The position numbers and the translations under genes are program-made. 64,000 nucleotides of DNA, from contig NZ_MDEC01000003.1 in NCBI RefSeq assembly GCF_002939785.1, positions 124,001-188,000 on the forward strand, written 5' to 3'. Below, one piece after another: positions 20,018-28,712 of this stretch; positions within the stretch are counted from its first letter, which is position 1; every line of letters begins with the position of its first letter. The notes beneath the pieces were generated by a model. The model was not told where the DNA came from. It searched no databases and worked only from the letters and a program-made list of their open reading frames with translations. The stretch is from Xanthomonas codiaei (GTDB lineage: Bacteria; Pseudomonadota; Gammaproteobacteria; Xanthomonadales; Xanthomonadaceae).

Positions 20018-22498
20018 ATGCGTCGTCTTTGCCGCCCTGTGCGCATCCGTCTTCTGGCCCTGGCCCTGGCGGCCACCTCAAGTCCAGCCTTCGCCCAGGC
20101 AACGCCGGCACGATTGCCGGCCGGTCCGCTGGGAGCGACGCTCACCGCGTTTGCCGCTGAACGAGGGATCGCCTTGGCCTTCGATCCTGCCTTGACCGAT
20201 GGACTCACCGCGCCCGCGCTACAGGGCCGCGTGACCGATCGCGAAGGCCTGGAGCGCCTGCTGGCGGGCTCGGGGCTGCGTCTGCTTGCGCGCTCCAATG
20301 GAAGCTACACGCTGCTGCGGGCGCCTGCCGCAGGCAGCGGTGTCGTCCCGCTGGCGCCTCTGCGCATCGGAGCGCAGCGCACCTTCCCCTACTCGGAAGG
20401 AATGGCGCTGGACCAGGCCTATCTCGATGCGGCCCCGCGCGGCGAGAGCGATCTGGCCACGCTGTTGCGGATCAATCCCTCGGTGCAGTTCAGCGATACC
20501 GCCAGGAGTTCGCGCAATGCCGGCGAGATTCGTCCGGCAGATTTCAGCATCAATGGTGCGCCGTTCTACCAGAACCTGTTCCTGATCGATGGCATCAGTT
20601 TCAACAACGACATCGATCCGGTCTTCAACAATCCTGACCACTATGCCGATGTGCCCAGCCAGTCGCAGGGCATCGCGGTCGACACCGATCTGCTCGAAGG
20701 CGTGACCGTCTACGACAGCAATGTACCCGCCGCCTACGGCAATTTCACCGGCGGGGTAGTGGATGCCCAGACCCGCAGGGCAGGCGAGCAGCTGCACGGC
20801 AAGGTGTGGTTCCGCATGGCGCGCTCGGTGTGGAACGACATCATCGTCCCCGAGGGACAGGAACAGGACTTCGAGCAGTCGGCGAGCAGCGACTTCCAGC
20901 CGGAGTTCGACAAGTTCAAGCTGGGCGTGCGGCTGGAAGGGCGAACCGCGGGCGGCATCGGGCTGATTGGTACCGTCACGCAGACACGTTCGGACATCCC
21001 CCTCCGTGGCTATGCCGCAGGAGAGGAGAGCGCCAGCGATGCCAATCGGTCGCGGGAATTCGATTGGGGAGTGAACAACAGCAGTCGAGAGGGCAGCTGG
21101 GGGAATATCGACCAGCATGACCGCAAGGTGGGCTACCAGGCGCAGTTCGACCGCGAGCCGCTGGCCTGGGGCGCCAGCGAGCACACGCTGCAGCTGGGCA
21201 TGTCGTTGCAGCACCGGGAGGCGAATTACGAGCGCCTCAACGACCATTACAGCTACCTGCAGCCGTACGCCACTACCAGCTGCACCAGCAGCAACGGCAC
21301 GGTGGATACGGAAAGCTGTTCGCTGTCGCCGGTGCTGACCTCCGTATCCGGGACCGTCGTCGCCGGGCGCGGGCAATACTTCCGGCGGCAGACGACCTAC
21401 CAGGCAGGGGAGTTCAAGGTCAGTGGCCAGGCCTATGGGGCGTGGTTGCAGGACGACGCGCGCCTGGGTCCGGTGAGCATACGCAGCGGGATACGTCTGG
21501 ATCAGGACAGCATCTGGGACAGGACGACGTTCTCCCCACGCCTGGCTGCCTCGTGGGATGTGTTCGACAACAAGCGCACCCTGCTGACCGCTGGGCTCAA
21601 CCGCTACTACGGGCGCAATTTCTTTACGTATCTGTTGCGGGAGGGCCGCGAACGCCTGACCCTGGTCAAGACCCGCACCAGTGCACGCACCGCATGGGAA
21701 AGCCTGCAGGGCACGTCCGCCGCTTCGACCAATCGTCTGAGCGATGTCGACATTCCCTATACCAACGAATGGACGGTGGGGCTGGACCAGCGTTGGGGTG
21801 GACTGGACCTGAGCCTGAAGTACGTCAATCGCGACAACCGCGACGAGGTGCTGCGGCAATCGGTACGAAGCGACGACGCATCCGGTGCATTCACCAGCAA
21901 TGTCTACGAATACGTGAACAACGGACGTAGCCGAAGCGACGTCTACACCCTGAGCGTAACCCCCGAAAACAGCGTGAACTGGGGACCGAGTCGGACTCAG
22001 CTGCAGTTCGCCTTCGACTACACAGATATTCGGCGCAACTACAGTACGTACCAGACCAGCTGGAGCGAGCAGAGCGATCAGCTGGTGCTGTACAAGGGAA
22101 GCCGCGTCTGGCTCTACGACCTTCCGGCGACCGACTTCGCGCGGAAATGGACCGTCCGCCTGTCAACGCAATCGCACCTGGACCTCGGGCCCGGCGCACT
22201 GGTCTGGAGCAATTTCCTGCGCTACCGCGATGGGTTTCGCGACATCGTGCAGCAAGGAAGCGAGGAGGTGGGCGGCGAGGTCTATCCGGTCTATCGCGAC
22301 GTGCGCTACCCGCGCGCCTTCACCGTGGACACGACACTGGAATACAGCCTGCGCCTGCCTGCCCAACAGCACCTGTATGTGCGCGTGGAAGCCATGAACG
22401 TGCTCAATCGCATCAACAAGATCGCTGGAACGACGTCGTCGTCGTCCTACTTCGAGCAGGGGCGCAGCTACTGGCTCGAAGCGGGCTATCGGTTTTGA
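20018..22498 (+). CDS. TonB-dependent outer-membrane receptor with STN signalling domain (FecA-like)
   Basis: Transducing receptor for a ferric chelate, about 826 aa. A signal peptide (RIRLLALALAATSSPAFAQ) is followed by an STN domain (about residues 35-90: LPAGPLGATLTAFAAERGIA, AFDPALTDGLTAPALQGRVT), which contacts the FecR-like protein. Next come the plug (FSINGAPFYQNLFLIDGISF, VYDSNVPAAYGNFTGGVVDA) and a 22-strand barrel ending in the aromatic signature SYWLEAGYRF. The ATG at 20018 was chosen over GTG 19988 because it gives a clean signal peptide. The ligand is unknown; the context says iron. Confidence 0.93.
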   Translation: MRRLCRPVRIRLLALALAATSSPAFAQATPARLPAGPLGATLTAFAAERGIALAFDPALTDGLTAPALQGRVTDREGLERLLAGSGLRLLARSNGSYTLLRAPAAGSGVVPLAPLRIGAQRTFPYSEGMALDQAYLDAAPRGESDLATLLRINPSVQFSDTARSSRNAGEIRPADFSINGAPFYQNLFLIDGISFNNDIDPVFNNPDHYADVPSQSQGIAVDTDLLEGVTVYDSNVPAAYGNFTGGVVDAQTRRAGEQLHGKVWFRMARSVWNDIIVPEGQEQDFEQSASSDFQPEFDKFKLGVRLEGRTAGGIGLIGTVTQTRSDIPLRGYAAGEESASDANRSREFDWGVNNSSREGSWGNIDQHDRKVGYQAQFDREPLAWGASEHTLQLGMSLQHREANYERLNDHYSYLQPYATTSCTSSNGTVDTESCSLSPVLTSVSGTVVAGRGQYFRRQTTYQAGEFKVSGQAYGAWLQDDARLGPVSIRSGIRLDQDSIWDRTTFSPRLAASWDVFDNKRTLLTAGLNRYYGRNFFTYLLREGRERLTLVKTRTSARTAWESLQGTSAASTNRLSDVDIPYTNEWTVGLDQRWGGLDLSLKYVNRDNRDEVLRQSVRSDDASGAFTSNVYEYVNNGRSRSDVYTLSVTPENSVNWGPSRTQLQFAFDYTDIRRNYSTYQTSWSEQSDQLVLYKGSRVWLYDLPATDFARKWTVRLSTQSHLDLGPGALVWSNFLRYRDGFRDIVQQGSEEVGGEVYPVYRDVRYPRAFTVDTTLEYSLRLPAQQHLYVRVEAMNVLNRINKIAGTTSSSSYFEQGRSYWLEAGYRF

Positions 22499-22534
22499 TG
22501 GTGAGGAATTGACCGATGCGTTGGGGCCTTTGAG

Positions 22535-23677
22535 GTGGCAGGCGCTGCCAGACGCTACTGGCTGGTGCTGGTGGCATGGTGTATCGCAGGCGACGCGGTG
22601 CCCGAGACAGCGTCCACGCCCGCAGTCCGGCACTGCGAGGCGATGCTGGCGTTGTCATCGCCCGGCATTGACATGGCTTGCCTGCGCCAGGCCTATGCCG
22701 GCCCGCAGGCATCGTGGCCGAGGCCTTACATTTCCGAAGGCGCAACCTGGCGAGAGCTGGCGCCCCTGCCCACGAAAGCCCCGGAGCCCTTCGACAATCC
22801 GGCAACCGCGCAGAAGATCGAGCTTGGCCGACAGCTGTTCGAAGACCCGCGCTTGTCGCGCTCGGGGCAGATCGCGTGCGCGAGTTGCCACGATCCGCAA
22901 TTCGGGTGGGGTGATGGGCGTCGCGTATCGTTCGGCCACGATCGCCAGCAGGGACGACGCAACGCACCGAGTGTGGCCATGGCGGGATTTGCAGCGTCGT
23001 TGTTCTGGGATGGACGTGCGCCGTCGCTGGAGGAGCAGGCGCTCCACCCCATCGAAGATGGCAGGGAAATGGCGTTCTCGTCCGCCGGCCTGGTGGAGCG
23101 GCTCAACCGCAGCGTGGACTACCCCGGCCGATTCCGACGCGTGTTTGGCACATCACGCATCACCGGGCAGGACATCGCCCGGGCACTGGCGGCATTCGAA
23201 CGCAGCCTGGTGCCGCGTGCCAGTCGCTACGATCGCTTTCTGCAGGGGCGGCGCGAGCTGTTGACGGATCAGCAGCTGTGGGGGCTGCATCTTTTCAGAA
23301 CGCGGGCCCGCTGCATGAACTGCCATAGCGGCCCGACGCTCGCCGACGATCGCTTCCACAATCTCGGGCTGCATTTCTACGGGCGCGCGCGCCAGGATCT
23401 GGGCCGCTACGAGGTCAGCGGGGATCCTCGTGACAGCGGAACGTTCCGCACCCCGTCGTTGCGCCAGGTGGGCAAGACCGGCCCTTATATGCACACCGGC
23501 GGATTCACCGATCTGCGCAGTGTCGTTACCGCCTACAACGCGGGCATGCCAAGGCCGAGGCCCAGGGAGCAGCAGCGCGGCGATCCGCTCTTTCCTCGAC
23601 CCGATCCCCTGCTGGTTCCTCTTGGCCTGCAGAAGGAAGAGCGCGATGCCATCGTGGCGTTCCTGGAAACGCTTTGA
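22535..23677 (+). CDS. Di-haem cytochrome c peroxidase (CcpA/MauG family)
   Basis: Periplasmic di-haem protein of 380 aa with two haem c motifs, CASCH (residues 115-119) and CMNCH (about 260-264). The GTG at 22535 gives a short signal peptide (YWLVLVAWCIAGDAV). Family segments include ELGRQLFEDPRLSRSGQIAC, RNAPSVAMAGF, FWDGRAPSLEEQA, FRTPSLRQVGKTGPYMHTG and the ending QKEERDAIVAFLETL. It starts 36 nt after the receptor and is probably co-transcribed. Peroxide reduction is the family role; in an iron operon it could protect during uptake or alter the iron or ligand redox state, which is inference. Confidence 0.9.
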   Translation: MAGAARRYWLVLVAWCIAGDAVPETASTPAVRHCEAMLALSSPGIDMACLRQAYAGPQASWPRPYISEGATWRELAPLPTKAPEPFDNPATAQKIELGRQLFEDPRLSRSGQIACASCHDPQFGWGDGRRVSFGHDRQQGRRNAPSVAMAGFAASLFWDGRAPSLEEQALHPIEDGREMAFSSAGLVERLNRSVDYPGRFRRVFGTSRITGQDIARALAAFERSLVPRASRYDRFLQGRRELLTDQQLWGLHLFRTRARCMNCHSGPTLADDRFHNLGLHFYGRARQDLGRYEVSGDPRDSGTFRTPSLRQVGKTGPYMHTGGFTDLRSVVTAYNAGMPRPRPREQQRGDPLFPRPDPLLVPLGLQKEERDAIVAFLETL

Positions 23678-24413
23678 CCGGCGGCGGGCTACTGCAGGAA
23701 AAATTCCACCGGCACCTCGAGCTCCACGGGTCGGGCAAGGTGTGGGGCGGCCGAGGAAGCGGCTGCGCCCTTGCAAACGTGCCAAGCGCTTCGTCGTCCA
23801 GCGCCAGGTAGCCGCTCCCCAGCTGCACGCGTGCGGCGACGACCCGGCCCTGACGGTCGACCATGGCACGCACAAAGACCACCCCCTCCTGACGATGCGC
23901 TCTGGCGGCGCTGGGGTAGCGACGGAAACGCTGCAGGCGCTCCAGGACGCGCCCTTCCCAACCAGGGTCGCTCATTCCAGCGGCAGGTGCCGGTGGTGCA
24001 GGGGGCGGGGCCGGGGCGGCCGTTGCCGAGGTGGCATTGTCCTGGCCGTCGGATGCGGGGACCTGCTGGGTGATTGCGGTTGATGGCGGTGGGAGGTCAA
24101 CGCTGGGGAACGCAGCGGGCAGCGGATCGCGTGTTGGATGCTCGACCGGAGGTAGCTGCGGGCGAGACCGGACGGCGGGCGCACGGTGCGCCTGTAGCGG
24201 CATCACCTGTTCTGGAGCGAGTCGCGGTGCGACGGGTGTCGGCGGAGCCGCCGCGGGCAGCAGGGTGAGGCGTAGTCGGACGTCCTGCGGCGGCGCAAGG
24301 TCGGCCTCGAAGCGGCGCACATCGAACACAAGCCAGGCGACCAGTGCATGGATCACGACCGTGGCAGTCGCTGCGGCAACACGTGTCCAGAGATGAGGGT
24401 CCGACCGAGCCAT
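23526..24413 (-). CDS. TonB-like energy transducer, C-terminus lost by frameshift
   Basis: One membrane anchor (VAAATATVVIHALVAWLVF, residues 12-30), a Pro/Ala-rich periplasmic linker, then a TonB C-terminal domain (WEGRVLERLQRFRRYPSAAR, QEGVVFVRAMVDRQGRV, DDEALGTFARAQPLPRPP). At about residue 222 the frame slips. The continuing frame reads a Trp/Cys/Arg-rich tail to 23526, inside the convergent peroxidase gene. The neighbouring frame carries the expected last strand HLARPVELEVPVEFFLQ and a stop at 23689-23691. A one-base loss in the C-run or a CA duplication at TGTG 23741-23744 would explain it. Either a real lesion or a sequence error. The ATG at 24413 has a Fur-like box upstream. Confidence 0.82.
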   Translation of the reverse strand: MARSDPHLWTRVAAATATVVIHALVAWLVFDVRRFEADLAPPQDVRLRLTLLPAAAPPTPVAPRLAPEQVMPLQAHRAPAVRSRPQLPPVEHPTRDPLPAAFPSVDLPPPSTAITQQVPASDGQDNATSATAAPAPPPAPPAPAAGMSDPGWEGRVLERLQRFRRYPSAARAHRQEGVVFVRAMVDRQGRVVAARVQLGSGYLALDDEALGTFARAQPLPRPPHTLPDPWSSRCRWNFSCSSPPPVKAFPGTPRWHRALPSAGQEEPAGDRVEERADRRAAAPWASALACPRCRR

Positions 24414-24457
24414 GGCGCGGATGGAGTGACGGGTGACGCAGGGCATGACGTGGATGT

Positions 24458-24476
24458 AAATGAGAGTCGTTATATT
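24458..24476. promoter_or_regulatory. Fur-like box before the tonB-like gene
   Basis: AAATGAGAGTCGTTATATT, 45 nt upstream of the tonB-like start on the minus strand, resembles the Fur consensus (AATGAGA..GTTAT). Together with the box at 18417 it marks the outer ends of the iron island. Confidence 0.55.
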
Positions 24477-24479
24477 TTA

Positions 24480-25040
24480 CACCTTGGCCGGGTCGGTGCT
24501 GCCAGCGCGGTCGACCAAACGAGGTCACGGGCAGCGCACGCGGGACGATTCCCAACAGCACAGCGCTGCGGCCACCGATGGTCGCGCAAGCGCACGGCGG
24601 CGCCTGGCGCGTGGCGATCGCACGCTCGTCCCGGATGCATGCCGTTTTGCGCTCTACCTCGCCTGCGCCCGCGCAGCGATCGATCCTTTCCGGGAGGGCG
24701 GACTGCCCAGCGTGCAATGCCAACGCCCGCTCGCGCGGAAATGCGACACGGCATTCGACAGGCGACGGACGACATTCGAGCCTGTGGCAGGCGCGCAGCA
24801 GTGGCGAGCGCTGGCAGGCACCTGCAATGCAAAGACCACCGTCGACACACCGCACTGGATCGGGAGACACCATGCCACTGCATCGAATGCGAGTGCACCA
24901 AGAGCCATGGTCGATGCTGTCGGCGGTGATGCCGGCTACTGGCTGCTGCCACGCCAGCCGCCGATCGCTGTTTCCTCGTTCGACGGAGGCTCGAAGGCAG
25001 GCGCTCCTGCGCGATCGCCTCGCGCGCGCCTGATGCCATG
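24480..25040. other. Long gap without a recognised gene
   Basis: About 560 bases. Several frames are open on both strands (up to about 210 codons), but their translations are rich in Arg/Ser/Ala/Cys with no domain-like pattern, and look like shadows of GC-rich non-coding or decayed DNA. Confidence 0.45.
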
Positions 25041-25044
25041 ACGG

Positions 25045-25078
25045 CGCAAGGCCGGCTGCCTGCGCAGCCGGCCTTGCG
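25045..25078 (-). terminator. Terminator-like hairpin after the chemoreceptor gene
   Basis: Perfect 15-bp stem CGCAAGGCCGGCTGC / GCAGCCGGCCTTGCG with a 4-nt loop, 17 nt downstream of the receptor stop on the minus strand. No T-run follows. Confidence 0.7.
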
Positions 25079-25095
25079 GTCGGATGGTCCCAGGT

Positions 25096-27357
25096 CTAGA
25101 ACTCCTGCCAATCGGGGCTGCCGCTCGATACGCTGGCGACCGCTGCCTGCCTGGCCGGGCGCTTGGCCGGTGCCGCGGCGGTTTCGCGCTTGGGCGGGCT
25201 GGCCGGCTTGCTCTTGGCAGGCACCACGGTGGGCGCGACTGCATGCAGGACCGATGGACGTTCGGCTTCGATCTTGAAGATCGATACCGCCTGCCTGAGC
25301 TGCACGGCCTGTTCTTCCATCGAGCGGGCGGCGGCGGTGGCCTCTTCCACCAGTGCGGCATTCTGCTGGGTGGTCTCGTCCATCTGGGTGACGGTGAGGT
25401 TGACCTGCTCGATGCCGGCCGACTGCTCCTGCGAGGCGGCGGAAATCTCGCCCATGATGTCGGTGACCCGCTGCACGCTGGCCACGATCTCGGCCATGGT
25501 GGTGCCGGCAGTGTGCACCAGCGTGGAGCCCTCGGCCACGCGCTGGACCGAGTCGTCGATGAGGCTCTTGATTTCCTTGGCCGCGGCGGTGGAACGCTGG
25601 GCGAGGGTGCGCACCTCGCTGGCAACCACGGCAAAACCGCGGCCTTGTTCGCCGGCGCGCGCGGCTTCCACCGCGGCATTCAGCGCCAGGATGTTGGTCT
25701 GGAACGAGATGCCGTCGATGACGCTGATGATGTCGGCGATCTTCCTGGACGAGGCTTCGATACCGGTCATGGTGCCCACGACCTTGCCCACGATCTCGCC
25801 GCCTTGCGAGGCGACACTGGCCGCACCGATCGCCAGCTGGTTGGCCTGGCGCGCGTGTTCTGCGTTCTGCCTGACGGTGGAGGTGAGCTCTTCCATCGAC
25901 GCCGCGGTTTCTTCCAGGTTGGCGGCCTGCTGTTCGGTGCGCTGCGACAGGTCCTGGTTTCCGGCGGCGATTTCGCTGGCGGCCGAATTGATCGACACCG
26001 CCGACTGCTGGATGCGCCCGACGATCTCGGCCAGTTGCGTGGCAGTGGCATTGGCGTCGTCGCGCATCTGCGCGAACACACCGCGGAAATCGCCACTCAT
26101 GCGTGCGGTGAGGTCGCCGGCGGCGATGGACTGCAACAGCGCGGACAGCGATTGCAGATTGCCATCGGCGGTGGCCATCAGCTGGTTGAGGCTATCGACC
26201 ATGACGTGGAAGTCGTACTGGAAGCGATCGGCATCGCCACGCGCACTGAAGTCGCCGTTGGCTGCAGACACGGCCAGCTGCTTGATTTCTGCGTTCATCG
26301 CCGACAGGTTGGCCTTGACCTCGTCCATGGTCTGGGTGAGCACGGCCTTTTCGCCGGGCAAGGCCGCCATGCTTTCGCTCAGGTCGCCAATCGCGTAGCG
26401 GCCCATGATGCGCGCAAGCGTGGTCTGCACCGCCAGGTGCGAGGCCACCAGCGTATTGGTGTCCTGCGCCATGCGACCGTAATCGCCGGGAAACGCATTG
26501 GCATCGATACGGAAACTGATCTGCCCTTCGTCGTGACGCTTGGCCATTTCGCCTTGCGCGCGCAACAGGGACTGCAACTGGGCCTGCATTCCGCTCATGG
26601 CGCGCAACAGGCGACCGGTTTCGTCCTGTGCGTCGGTCTGCACCTGGTTGTCCAGCTGGCCGTTGGCGATCGCTTCGGCGGCTTTGGTGGCGCGGGCCAA
26701 TGGATGAGTGAGGCTGCGGGTGATCAGCCAGGCCAGCAGGCCGCTGATCGTGACCACGGCAATCCCGCCGATCAGCAACAACAATTTGGCACGGTGCATC
26801 GATTGCACGGTTTCAGCATAGGCCTGCTGGCTCTGCTGCTCCTGCCGGCTCACCAGCTCGCGGATCTTGTCCTGCCAGGCAACATTGGCAGGGCGGGCCT
26901 TTTCGCCAAGCAAGATCTGCGCGGGCGTATTGTCGTCGGCTGCGGCCAGCGCCATCACGTCGTCATTGATCTTGCCGGAGACCGCACGCAGCGCGTCCAG
27001 CTCGGCGCGAATCTTGCGGCCTTCCTCGGAGCTTGGAAGCGTATCGAGCTTTGCGCGCAACTCCTTGTAGCGCTGGCGCTGGGTCTTGATCGTCTCCAGG
27101 GCCTGGCTGTCGAGCTCGGCACTGGTTGCCATGGCGTAGGTGCCCAGCGCGATCATGATCGACGAGTTGGCATCCAGCATCCCGTTGCCCATCTGGATTT
27201 TGGCCATGCGGTCCAGCACGATGAAGTCCAGCTGCTTCTTGGCACTGGCCATCGAACTCAGGCCGATGGCAACCAGCAGGCCCGACAGCAGGATCAACAA
27301 GGCGAATGCGGCGCCAAGACGGCGGCCGACGGAGTAGCGTTGCAGTAAGGCGGTCAT
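25096..27357 (-). CDS. Methyl-accepting chemotaxis protein with CheR-docking tail
   Basis: Transmembrane chemoreceptor, 753 aa. TM1 is at about 14-36 and TM2 at 191-213; between them is a four-helix periplasmic sensor (about 37-190). HAMP follows (214-266), then HAMP-like repeats and the long coiled coil with the conserved signalling tip [20 protein letters not shown] (about 545-575). After the methylation helices comes a Pro/Ala/Lys linker ([16 protein letters not shown]) ending in DWQEF, which fits the x-W-x-x-F tether that binds CheR and CheB. The ATG at 27357 was chosen because upstream codons lack membrane character. Ligand unknown. Confidence 0.95.
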   Translation of the reverse strand: MTALLQRYSVGRRLGAAFALLILLSGLLVAIGLSSMASAKKQLDFIVLDRMAKIQMGNGMLDANSSIMIALGTYAMATSAELDSQALETIKTQRQRYKELRAKLDTLPSSEEGRKIRAELDALRAVSGKINDDVMALAAADDNTPAQILLGEKARPANVAWQDKIRELVSRQEQQSQQAYAETVQSMHRAKLLLLIGGIAVVTISGLLAWLITRSLTHPLARATKAAEAIANGQLDNQVQTDAQDETGRLLRAMSGMQAQLQSLLRAQGEMAKRHDEGQISFRIDANAFPGDYGRMAQDTNTLVASHLAVQTTLARIMGRYAIGDLSESMAALPGEKAVLTQTMDEVKANLSAMNAEIKQLAVSAANGDFSARGDADRFQYDFHVMVDSLNQLMATADGNLQSLSALLQSIAAGDLTARMSGDFRGVFAQMRDDANATATQLAEIVGRIQQSAVSINSAASEIAAGNQDLSQRTEQQAANLEETAASMEELTSTVRQNAEHARQANQLAIGAASVASQGGEIVGKVVGTMTGIEASSRKIADIISVIDGISFQTNILALNAAVEAARAGEQGRGFAVVASEVRTLAQRSTAAAKEIKSLIDDSVQRVAEGSTLVHTAGTTMAEIVASVQRVTDIMGEISAASQEQSAGIEQVNLTVTQMDETTQQNAALVEEATAAARSMEEQAVQLRQAVSIFKIEAERPSVLHAVAPTVVPAKSKPASPPKRETAAAPAKRPARQAAVASVSSGSPDWQEF

Positions 27358-27439
27358 GCGGCAGTCCCGAGTCCAGGTTGGAAGGCGCCGGTCAGACCAG
27401 TCGTGTGAAGATCGCATGAGGATCGGGTCGGCACCGTGG

Positions 27440-27466
27440 ATAACGACGGGCATTTTGGAAACTTGA
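27440..27466 (-). promoter_or_regulatory. Possible sigma-28 (FliA) promoter of the chemoreceptor
   Basis: On the minus strand, TCAAGTTT-N11-GTCGTTAT, compared with the flagellar consensus TAAAGTTT-N11-GCCGATAA, matches 7 of 8 and 5 of 8 positions with exact spacing. It ends 82 nt before the start codon. Motif match only. Confidence 0.4.
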
Positions 27467-27665
27467 TCTTTCGATCCGAACAGATTTAAGTCCGCGTCGC
27501 CGTTGTCAAAAGGTCGGGAAATACCCGACTGGCGGACGTTCTGGGCGGGCCTGCAGACTGCAGAGGCGACAGCCTGCGATGGCAGCGAACTCAGCCGTCA
27601 GTGCACATGATCGTGTCGGCGGCCGCGTTAGAGTCGTTGCCCCCACCGACGTCCGGCATGCGCGC

Positions 27666-27977
27666 ATGGAGACCCACAACCACGAATGGATGCAGGCCGT
27701 CACCGATGCGCTCAGCGACCTGCTGGCTGCGCGCGTTGCGCAGGCCACCTTGCTGGAGGCGATGCTGGTCTCGCATCCCGATCCTGCCGCGCTCAGAAAG
27801 GCGTGGGATGAACTGTCGTCCCAGCGCATCGCCTACGTGGCGCAGAACAAGGCGGCCGCCCAGGTGGAACGGCCGATGGATGGCTATACGTTGGAGCAAT
27901 TCCAGGCGTGGGAAGAGAAGTTTCGCCGTTATTTCCCGCGCGATCTGAATCCATCGCCTGACGATACGTCAGGGTGA
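27666..27977 (+). CDS. Hypothetical protein
   Basis: 103-aa acidic soluble protein starting METHNHEWMQAVTDALSDLL. It has helical, protein-like composition (LLEAMLVSHPDPAALRKAWDEL, YTLEQFQAWEEKFRRYFP) and no signal peptide or known domain. The ATG at 27666 was chosen because the sequence before it looks non-coding. It is divergent from the chemoreceptor. Function unknown; accepted as a gene on composition alone. Confidence 0.6.
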   Translation: METHNHEWMQAVTDALSDLLAARVAQATLLEAMLVSHPDPAALRKAWDELSSQRIAYVAQNKAAAQVERPMDGYTLEQFQAWEEKFRRYFPRDLNPSPDDTSG

Positions 27978-28712
27978 TCACGAGCGTACTGGCAGGCGGC
28001 ATCGCCTTGCGCGACACGGAGCAGGCGTTGGCCGCCAGTTGCCGGGATGACTTTCCATCCGGTTTGTTCGAAGGCGGGAGCATCTGCTAGCCCTGTCTGA
28101 TACCCGATGTCCTATGAGAGACGTCCCGCGGATCCTGCCCTGCTTGCCGATGGCGTTGCTGTCATGGCGAGCGTTGCGGCTTGGCGATTGGTGCTGTGAT
28201 GAAGAAGGCGACGCAGCGCTGGATAGCTGCGCCGCACGCGTCGATCTGCGTGCAAGAGCCGATGTCTCCGATGCGAGCCGGTTGCTTGTTCGGGGCAGAA
28301 GCGTGCACCGGATTTGGCGAAGCGAGGTCTACGTAGCGCAACCAAGCGTCGCCCCGCGAACGATCGCGGCGGCTTCGCATGCTCGTCGACGCCAGCTGCG
28401 TAGCAGCCAGGCGGACACGGACGCTGACAGCGACACCGCGTTGCCGCTGCCAACGGGGCGGCACGCCATTTGCTGACCGTCGATGACGTGGCGATGCTGG
28501 CCTATGGCGTTCACCACTGGCGTCGTTGCCATTGCCAAGACCGATCGGCAGCATCCGCACGTCACCTTCCTGTCCATCAGCGGACTGCAGATGCTGGCTG
28601 ACTCGTTCAAGCCAGCATTTGCAGGAAATCCGCATCGTGGGTGGCGTCGGCGAAAACCCCTCACGCCGTTGGAAAAGCTAAGATCCGAGCTCGTGCAGAG
28701 TTGGAGGCGCCA
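27978..28712. other. 735-base gap without a recognised gene
   Basis: Frames on both strands give Arg/Ala/Ser-rich translations without domain signals. A 77-codon + frame at 28483-28716 is uncertain and overlaps the fucosidase start. No repeat or RNA gene is seen. It may be decayed DNA plus the fucosidase promoter. Confidence 0.45.

Noticed and set aside
24460-25041. Open frame of 193 codons in the gap after the tonB-like gene
   Set aside because: The composition is scattered, with many Arg/Ser/Cys, no domain-like stretch, and competing frames of similar length on both strands.
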